Below are positions 56,522 to 64,000 of a DNA stretch of 64,000 bases, piece by piece (within the stretch, counting starts at the first letter, position 1; each line of letters begins with the position of its first letter). Under the pieces are notes generated by a model that was not told the origin of the DNA, did not search any database, and was given only the letters and a program-made list of their open reading frames with translations. The stretch is from NCBI GenBank assembly GCA_037042915.1, contig CM073193.1, forward strand, positions 3,162,001 to 3,226,000, written 5' to 3'. The position numbers and the translations under genes were made by a program. This DNA is from Auricularia sp. M13 (taxonomy: Eukaryota > Basidiomycota > Agaricomycetes > Auriculariales > Auriculariaceae).

Positions 56522-57060
56522 AACAAGTCCGAATCCGTCCCGAGCGATGTCGCCGCCGCCGACTGCAGCTTCAGATGCGCTTTTGGACAAGCAGAGCGAA
56601 TCCGCGCAATCGAGAGTACACTCCCTACTTGTATACAACTATATATACAATATTTAACTACAGGAGAGCGTTTGGAGAGGGTCAAATCCATATGGGTTGG
56701 TCGACGCATTGGGCGCGACGCAGCCATGGGCAATTGCTCACCAGAGCCTAAGATTGCAATTATTGAAAGCCTTCGAGGTACTTGCTGTGAAACGGTTGGC
56801 TCATGAGGGGGAGATGATTGGAGGAATTAGCAGACGGGCGTACCGAGTAACAGTTGGAATGACAATGTGCAGTGTGCACTCCATTCTGACTCAACGCTCC
56901 GTGACGCCCCTTGATACTTGGAGCGTGGAAAGACAAGGGCGACCAACGGCCATGACAATCAGCAGGCTAGACGGGCACCACAAACGAGGCTGCCAGCTAC
57001 AACCCAGAGCGCGAGGGCGCGGGAAGCGGAAGATGCGGAACGGACTCAGTCGGAGCTGGT

Positions 57061-57125
57061 CGGGACGGCTCTTTCCGAATATACATTTATTTCCGGATGT
57101 CCAGTATCTTTTGCAAACGGCTGTA
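57061..57125 (-). repeat. Inverted repeat, right copy (65 bp)
   Basis: Reverse-complement partner of 56457..56521. Its minus strand reads VCKRYWTSGNKCIFGKSR, so the one base difference turns the second Cys codon (TGC) into Tyr (TAC). The pair could be the ends of a small non-autonomous element or an inverted duplication of an exon fragment. No target-site duplication was evident outside the arms. Confidence 0.9.
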
Positions 57126-57168
57126 AGCTCCGACTTCGTACTTCGACTTCGTGGATGGCGCCTACGAA

Positions 57169-59255
57169 ATGAGCAAGCTGCTTGCCCATGTTCCGCGGGC
57201 CTCCGTGGAAGAGCGTGTTTGGAGTTTCGTTGCCGACCAGCGAAGGCGCATTCCCCAATTCGCCGTCAAAGGCCCTTGTGGTGAAGATGTTCACAACAAT
57301 GTCTCAGCAATGCGACGCGAAGCCCAAGCCAACATCAACGGAAGTCCCGTGCTGCAGCCGCGAGTGCCTCTACACGCTGAAAGAACAGAGAAACGCCTCG
57401 GACAGGAGAATACTCGACCGGACCTCATTGCTGAAGAGACGCGCCCCGTTCGGTCCAAGGCGTCTCAACGAAAGCTCGCCAAGATAAATGTCAAAGCTGC
57501 GCGTATCAAGGGAGACGACGAGCATGCAGCACGTATGTCTATCTTCACAATGGATTCCATACGGCCTGACCATGTACAGGACTGACAGAACGATGCGAAC
57601 GACGACGCGCTACGCGCGAAATCCTCAAAGATAAAGAAATCATGCAGGAAGGAAGCAAAAGCGACGGATTAGACAACAAGAAACGGAACGAGTCAAAAGC
57701 CAGACTCAAGAAAACCGCCGCCCTCCCCGCTGGCCTTGCGCTAATGAACAGCTTCTCTTCGAAGAATGTGACGAAAGACCGGTTGACGCTGCAGCCGAGC
57801 ACCTGTGCTGCCGGAATGTTCAGCAAGGGGAAAGCCTCGGCGAAGGTGAAGACGAGAGGAATCAAGTCCAGCTGTGAGCTAACGTCCTATTCGCGTCATA
57901 CGGGACGCTAAGGAAATCGCAGCGAAAGGCTTCGACGAATATAGCTTCTTAAACAGAACGCCGCACTGTGCGGCAAACTTGGACGAATCTGAATCTCTGC
58001 CTGCGGATCATGCACAAGCTCCTCAGACCTCGCGCTTTTTCAAACCCAAAGACATGAACGCAGAACAGCTGGGTACGTCGACTGCCTTTAAAGTACAAAA
58101 TTGCTCTAAGTCGACGCAGAAGGAATACAAGAGATAGACGACGATTCTAGTGCTGAAGATAGCGACCAAGAGGATAACAAGACGGTCGGCCCAGTATCTG
58201 CAATCTGGTCGATTGAAAGAGAATTCCTGGAGGATGAGACCGCGGAAGGCCAGCAGAAGATTACTCCTCATCACGTCCACCCGTCCAGCACACGCATCAA
58301 TATTAAGCCTGCCGACGACGTTCAGTCCGTCTGCACAATGAATACGCAGTATCGCCTGGGTCTGCCTATGTGCGCAGATATCGCAGCGATGAGCTACGCT
58401 GTCGGCTCGCATCCCTTCGCCTGGCCGACAGAGTCAGCAGGCCAACATGGAGATATTACGCCCATTGCGAGGCCAGCATCTATGCAGTCTGTATCAGAGG
58501 CTGGCAAAATCGCCCGCAGTGCTCCATCCACGGACACCGACCTTCTCGAATGCGATGAACACGAAGAGGATTCAGCCAGTGGACACCCTTCCCACGATCA
58601 CACGTCGCTAGGCACCCCGTCACACCGAATACACCCAGCTCGAGCTCCTTCCATCCTAGACGAAGACCCGACAAGCGACCATCTCCTCGACGGCTTGGAT
58701 TATCTTCCTGGCTGTGAATCCGATGCACATCTTCGACGGAAGACTCAACAAGGCCAGGAGAATGCGCACGACATCGACATGCACAGCAGCGATATAGCTA
58801 TCGACTACGCCGCGGCCGATCAATGGCTGGCCGATCACGACGACGGCGGCGGGCTGCTCGACGACGAACACCGTCGAGCATGCGGCGCACAGACCGACGC
58901 GTCGTTCGAACAGCTGCTGCCGGATGATATGAGGGTCTTTTGGCATCCAGAACTGGAACAGTTCGTGACTGCGATGGATGATCAGCCTTTATCGGCTGGA
59001 GACTGGATGGTCGACCAGGATGAGGACGAGGACGAGCAGGTAGAGCAGGATCATGTTTACAGTGTGGCTGGCACAGAAGAGGTCGACGAGATGCACGTTG
59101 AGGAAGATCTGTATGGTTCGGAGTCGGAAGAGGGAATTGGTTCGACACCAGAGGTGGTCGCATTCACGGAGGGTAGGTCATTATTGCTGGGTCTGAGCAC
59201 AAGAACGCAGGAGAAAACCCTCCAATTTGAATGGCACCCATACCGGCTTGGTTAG
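57169..59255 (+). CDS. Lineage-specific protein with acidic C-terminal half
   Basis: Four exons: 57169..57532, 57580..57873, 57923..58072, 58120..59255 (647 aa). The first 300 residues are basic and helical (RKLAKINVKAARIK, RATREILKDKEI, NKKRNESKARLKKTA). The second half is strongly acidic (DDDSSAEDSDQEDNK, VDQDEDEDEQVEQDHVY, ESEEGIGS) with repeated Asp-His patches. No known domain. Such a basic-then-acidic layout is common in nuclear or chromatin-linked fungal proteins, but that is inference. The start at 57169 is the first in-frame ATG; the frame is also open upstream to 57151. It begins 44 bp after the inverted-repeat right arm, so that element may have brought or altered its promoter. Confidence 0.6.
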
Positions 59256-59490
59256 AGTAGTAATGCGCACAGATCATGCGATTTAGAGCAGAAGAGAGGT
59301 TGCAAGAAATAAAAGCGGGCGGCTAAGGCCAAATAACATGCAACTGTGCAGTCCGGGCGGAACCTTGTTGGCGGACCTTTGCTTCCGGCTCGTGTTCCGC
59401 TTCCTCACTCCCTCCTCTTAACAAAATAAGAGCGCGTGTCTTGCCTCAAGCTCAAGACTCGCCGCCTTTCTTTCCAGCACCCAGCAAGAC

Positions 59491-60473
59491 ATGGCCGTAG
59501 GCAAGGTCAGCCAGCACTCAGCGCAACTCGTTCGCTGGCCGTCCATGCTCACGACCGTGTGCAGAACAAGCGCCTCTCGAAGGGCAAAAAGGGCCTCAAG
59601 AAGAAGGTCGTCGACCCCTTCTCGCGCAAAGGTATGCCTGGTTACTGCGCCGCTGCAGCAATCGAGCTTACATTACTCGGTCAGACTGGTACGACATCAA
59701 GGCTCCGTCGACCTTTGAAGTCAAGAACATCGGCCGCACGCTTGTGAACCGCTCGCAGGGTCTCAGTACGCACATGCTGTCGCGAAAGAGGGCCATGGTG
59801 CTGACGTGGAACAGAGAATGCCAACGACTCTCTCAAGGGTCGCGTGATCGAGGTTTCGCTGGGTGACCTCAACAGCGACGAGGATCAGTCGTTCCGCAAA
59901 ATCAAGTTACGGGTCGACGAGGTCCAGGGCAAGAACTGCTTGACGAACTTCCACGGCATGGACTTCACCTCGGACAAGTTGCGCTCGCTGGTCCGCAAGT
60001 GGCAGTCGCTCATTGAGGCGCACGTCGACGTCAAGACGACCGACGGCTACCTCATCCGCCTCTTTGCCATTGCCTTCACCAAGCGCCGACCAAACCAGGT
60101 CCGCAAGACCACGTACGCGCAGTCGGCACAAATCCGCGAAATCCGGAAGAAGATGTTCGAGATCATCCTCCGCGAAGCGCAGACCGTCGACCTTAAGGAG
60201 CTGACGCAGAAGTTCGCTCCGGAGGCGATTGGTCGCGAAATTGAGAAGGCCTGCAAGGGCATCTACCCTCTGCAGAACGTCTATATCCGCAAGGCGAAGA
60301 TCCTGAAGGCGCCGAAGTTCGACGTATCTAAGCTCCTTGAGCTCCATGGTGATTCGACAGACGTGAGCAGTTCTTGTATATCCTTTGCCTTGTCTTGCTC
60401 ATCGTTTTCTCAGGAGACCGGCACTCGCGTCAACAAGGACTTCAAGGAGCCGGAGATCCTCGACTCGGTATAA
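59491..60473 (+). CDS. RPS1: 40S ribosomal protein eS1 (S3a)
   Basis: Five exons: 59491..59505 (MAVGK), 59565..59631, 59685..59765, 59815..60362, 60414..60473 (256 aa). The protein runs [77 protein letters not shown] and ends [14 protein letters not shown], matching eS1 along its full length. It is part of the small cytosolic ribosomal subunit near the mRNA exit. The five-codon first exon is typical of ribosomal protein genes, as is the C/T-rich leader before the ATG. Confidence 0.97.
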
Positions 60474-60639
60474 TGCTGCATGCGGTCGTGTTGGTTGTGT
60501 GCTACGAGGCAAAATATCATGATGGCATGCTCATATGCGCGTTATGCACTCCTATATTATCTGCTTTCCGTCCGTTTGTGTCGACCAACAGTTTGAAGTC
60601 CGACATTGTCCTCTGCTTGAGCCTGACTTCGAGTTAGCC

Positions 60640-61397
60640 ATGGGCGACGTTGCTCATCTTCGCAGCTTGCTTGGAGTACACCCTGACTTCCCCAAGAAGG
60701 CGAGGATATTTCTGCTGAGTGATGTGAAAGTGTTTCACTGAATGGTGACTAGGGCATCGTTTTTCTGGACATATTTCCGCTGTACGCCTTGCGCTCACCG
60801 TGCTGCTGCAACATGCTCACTTGTAGCAGCCTGCGTGATCCAGTGGCCTTTGAAGGGCTCATAACGCATTTTGTGCATCGTATTTTATCGCACACGATCC
60901 CCCAGAATGGAGACAAACGCATCGATGCCATCGTCGGCCTGGATGCGCGAGGATTTCTCCTTGGTCCTATCATAGCACTGAGACTCGGAGCCGCCTTCGT
61001 GCCTGTGCGGAAGAAGGGCAAGCTGCCCGGGCCTTGCAGTTCTGCTGTCTACGAGAAGGAATATGGTTCGGTCGGTGCTACTGGCTCATTATTCACGGCC
61101 GACGGCTAACGAAATCTCAGGATGTCTTCGAAATGCAAGCAGACGCGATTAAACCAGGATCGAATGTGGTTATAATCGACGACCTTATCGCCACAGGTGT
61201 GTATTCGCTCTCCTTTTCGATCTCAATACTGGGCCTAACTATGGCATCCAGGCGGTTCTGCGAAGGCAGCCGGAGAACTGGTCAAGCAGCAGGGCGGCGT
61301 TACAATCGAGTATCTGTTCATCATAGGGCTGAAATTCCTGGATGGAAAAAGCAAGCTCGATGCACCTGCGTACAGCATGATAGAGGTAGAAGATTGA
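60640..61397 (+). CDS. APT1: Adenine phosphoribosyltransferase
   Basis: Five exons: 60640..60699, 60753..60781, 60830..61070, 61121..61196, 61252..61397 (183 aa). It carries GIVFLDIFPLLRDPVAFE, IDAIVGLDARGFLLGP, VPVRKKGKLPG, EKEYGSDVFEMQ and the PRPP-binding VVIIDDLIATGGSAKAAGE. It converts adenine plus PRPP to AMP. The first intron has the donor AAG|GCGAGG, so it is GC-AG; no GT donor gives the conserved PKK-GIVFLDI join. The segment between LPG and YEKEYGS (PCSSAV) is less like the usual family text, so a splice there may have been missed. It converges with the EDEM gene, 34 bp between ends. Confidence 0.94.
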
Positions 61398-61431
61398 CTC
61401 TAACTTGGGGCATGATCGCAACTGGACACAG

Positions 61432-64000
61432 CTAGACAGTGAGAATAGCATTTGTAACGGCATGGCCATTAATATACAGTGTGATAGGTCCCTCCTTTGG
61501 AGATGAGCTTTCTTCCGGTACTGCTGTCCGTTCCTCGTCAACACGAACAGTAACATAGACGTCAGTGAACTGTGCCACGAGGTCCAATAGTCGTACGACA
61601 GCGTCACCAGTAGATTTGTTGACGACTACGAGAACAACGTCGTCCAGTGTGCCGTCCCAGACGTAGCTGTCCTCCTGGTCCGCAGACGGATTCAGCGGCG
61701 TATCATCCAGGTTGACCACGATGACGCCAGCAGCGCCAGCAAGGCTCGCCTCGTCCAGCTTCTCTGCGAATGTGCATCCTCCGCGATGCACAAGAACGAC
61801 TGCGTTTTGAGGAAGTGCGCTATCTGGGTATGGTTCGCAGCCGAAGACATTGTTGGGATCGCGGACCACGACGAGAGGAGGACCCCTGCCCGAATCGCAA
61901 GGCCTTGGATCCCGTCGCAGTAGGATCTCCAGCGAACATGGCCGTCCATGCCACGACTTTGAGTTCCAGCAAGTCCTGCAAGACAGAGCCGAGCCCTGCC
62001 CAGGTATCCTTGACCGAGTCGATATTGGTGACAGAGAAAGCAAGCCGCACATCAAGCGGGCGTTCAGTGGGCTCTGGTTCGCTCTCTTGCGTAGGCGCGT
62101 GCACTTTGGGGTCCTTCACATATACCTTCTGGCCCGGACGCACGGTATATGTAGCCACTGGCGACAGTCAGAACAAATACGCCAGCATCGCAAAACACAA
62201 CGCACGTTTTGTGATCTCCACGCCCTTGCCGTCTAGGCGCGAGCGTAGATGAGTGCGTATACCAGTCACATCATAGACAACGAATCCATCTGGCACTGGT
62301 TCGAGCTTGTCGCGACCGGGCGTAAGATCCTCCTCAACAGTTTGGCCGCCAATAGAGAGAACAAAGTCAAAGGTCTATAGGTGATGTCAGAGGGCTATGG
62401 TGGCACGTACATAACCGCCAACGTACGTATTGCGACACCTTCGGACGCTCACAATGACCTTCAGGAGTCCAGTATGCAGCATCGTCGCTGGACAATTCCG
62501 AAGACAAGCTAATGCCAGCTAAATGCCGACCGAACTCGAAGTCGGACAGACTCCTAATGCCTGCCAAGAGCGGTAAACCGCGAACTTCGTGCCAGTTCAT
62601 TGCGTGTTTCTCATAAGACGGGCACTGTGAGTTGTCTATGGGGCGAAGCTTGCGCCGGGCGGCCGACGGTGGCTTGATGTGCGTTGAATTCAAGTGGAGG
62701 ATGTGACCTTCTGTGGTGAACACGAAGTTGGACCCGTCCTTATTGACCGGGTTTTCGTCGTCGAAGAGTAGATAAAGATACTATAAGGTAGATTAGAACA
62801 TAACGGATTGCGGGAAAGGAGATGGCACCTTCAAAGTCTCCGAGAGTACAAACGATTCCATGCGATCGCTTCTCTTGTTGGTCAAGAGGTCTTCTATACC
62901 GGTTAATCCACAGGTCACCCTGGCGCGAATTTCCAGGTCATTCAAAATCTTCTCGCCCTAACACGGACGGTCACAAGATTATCGACGCGCAACATGCTGT
63001 AACGCACAACGTCGAGGTAGAACGGGTCTCGAGTAGCCTGTGCTATGGTCAACCAGGGCGACCGACGGAAATGCCAATGGCACACACCGTATACAAATAC
63101 CATGTGCTCTCGATGAGCTCTGGGCGCAGTGGATAGGAAAGCGTCGTTGCGACTCCGTTATTAATATCATACACTTCCGGCAGTCCAGAAAACCGTTTCC
63201 ACAGGTTCCAATCTAAAAGGATTCAGCACAATAGCGTATGGAAGACTGGCCTTCACACACAAATTAGATGTGATTTCACAGCGTTCTCAATGTCGCCGGC
63301 AAGCACCTTAGCAGTTGACCGTCAATGTCCCAGGTTGTAATCAGTAGGTCAGCGCCGCACCTGCAAGCCTGGCCAGAAAGCAGATAACGAGTCCAACGTA
63401 GCGTATCGCACATCCCCCGTGTCCATGTTAACACGCCTTGGAGGACTTGAGCGGTAGAAACACCTGTATAGATCATCGCTCACCGGTACTTGGACGATCA
63501 TGAGTATTGTGGTGCATCTGGAATCAAAGAAAAGCGCACCCAAAAACCGTCCGAGCCCCGTACATGCTGCATAACGGCGGCATATGCGTCCTGTCGTATG
63601 GCTCAATAAGCACACATTTTCGGTGAATCTGAGCGGCACGTACATTCCATACATCGAGAAATTGAGGTTCGCCACTCAGGATATACCATTTCTACAGAAG
63701 ATTATGAGCAACGACCGATGACGTGCAGTGGGTGAAACGAACAAGGGCATATTCGTAGAAACTGTCGATACCTGCACCAATTGCGGCGATAGCGGGAGAC
63801 GTCCAGGCCTATGGGGATTTAGCCACGGTGAGCGACTCAGCGGACGCACGCACTCCCGTCCAAACGTTTATCGTATTTCCCACCAAGCCGATGTCAGACT
63901 TGCGATTCCAAATCGCAAAGAATGCTTTGAAAGCAGCCTTTTCGAAGCGGTCGTCGCCAGTGAGTCGACTAAGCGTGGCAAACTCCAGTATCAGAGAGCC
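61432..64000 (-). CDS. MNL1: EDEM/Htm1-type GH47 protein with PA domain, 5' end off window, frameshifted
   Basis: Visible exons: 64000..63854, 63808..63743, 63691..63644, 63590..63540, 63488..63484, 63436..63361, 63306..63261, 63212..63088, 63037..63008, 62957..62829, 62780..62427, 62374..62206, 62157..61432. GH47 features: [76 protein letters not shown]-terminal PA domain follows ([32 protein letters not shown]). EDEM proteins trim mannose from misfolded glycoproteins to mark them for ER-associated degradation. The last exon is one base too long: RFGQG is in one frame and PPLVVV in the next, with the shift at the C-run 61883..61886 (G-run on the coding strand). This is a sequence error, a real mutation or a missed intron. 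The N-terminal part lies beyond 64000. Confidence 0.85.

Larger units (their letters stand above)
56331..57168. other. Gene-free region holding an inverted repeat pair
   Basis: About 840 bp between the RTA1 gene and the acidic-protein gene. It holds two 65-bp inverted copies 539 bp apart and no convincing complete gene; the DNA between the copies has only short frames. Confidence 0.5.

Overview
This is nuclear DNA of a filamentous basidiomycete, most likely an Agaricomycete. Genes are packed on both strands and cut by many short introns (about 45-60 nt, GT or GC donor, CTNA-type branch sites, AG acceptor). Several gene families are typically fungal: a Zn2Cys6 regulator, RTA1, a Dal5-like MFS carrier, MAK32 and IVY1. 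I rebuilt 37 protein-coding genes (two cut by the window edges) and two decayed gene copies. Exon joins were chosen by splice signals, reading phase and fit to the protein family, and the phases close for every complete model. No tRNA, rRNA, CRISPR array or autonomous transposon was found.

Layout. 1-6.8 kb is the least conserved part: an edge-truncated zinc-ribbon gene, a lineage-specific Gly/Asp-rich protein bracketed by two broken DUF1697 copies, and an atypical protein kinase. 7-20.8 kb holds housekeeping genes: an ankyrin-PH-ORD oxysterol-binding protein, SND2/TMEM208, SmF, NC2-beta, a MAK32-type sugar kinase, an IVY1-type membrane protein, mitochondrial Asp-tRNA synthetase and an F-box-like protein. 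21-36 kb holds a 4'-phosphopantetheinyl transferase, a 21-exon intracellular alpha-amylase, a snurportin-like protein, bL19m, a Pab2-like RNA-binding protein, a Zn2Cys6 regulator, an acyl-CoA dehydrogenase, FMC1 and an RRM protein. 36-51.4 kb holds an eIF4A-fold protein that has lost its helicase motifs, Elongator ELP2, mitochondrial AcpS/PPT2, IBA57, COA5/PET191, two low-complexity proteins, GPN3, PYM and FMP32/MCUR1. 52-64 kb holds an MFS transporter, an RTA1 protein, a 65-bp inverted repeat, a lineage-specific acidic protein, ribosomal protein eS1, APRT and the 3' part of an EDEM-type GH47 gene.

How the genes work together. There is no operon-like pathway. The main architectural theme is head-to-head pairs with start codons only about 52-107 bp apart (OSBP/SND2, SmF/NC2-beta, MSD1/F-box, PPTase/amylase, snurportin/bL19m, Pab2/regulator, ELP2/PPT2, IBA57/COA5, GPN3/PYM), which imply shared bidirectional promoters. 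Mitochondrial functions recur: MSD1, bL19m, FMC1, PPT2, IBA57, COA5 and FMP32. PPT2 and IBA57 are convergent with overlapping stop codons and act in linked mitochondrial ACP and Fe-S/lipoate biology.

Most notable: the helicase-fold protein without ATPase motifs, seven GC-AG introns, several exons of 4-15 nt, an IVY1 intron lacking a GT or GC donor, an apparent one-base frameshift in the EDEM gene, and the DUF1697 relics.
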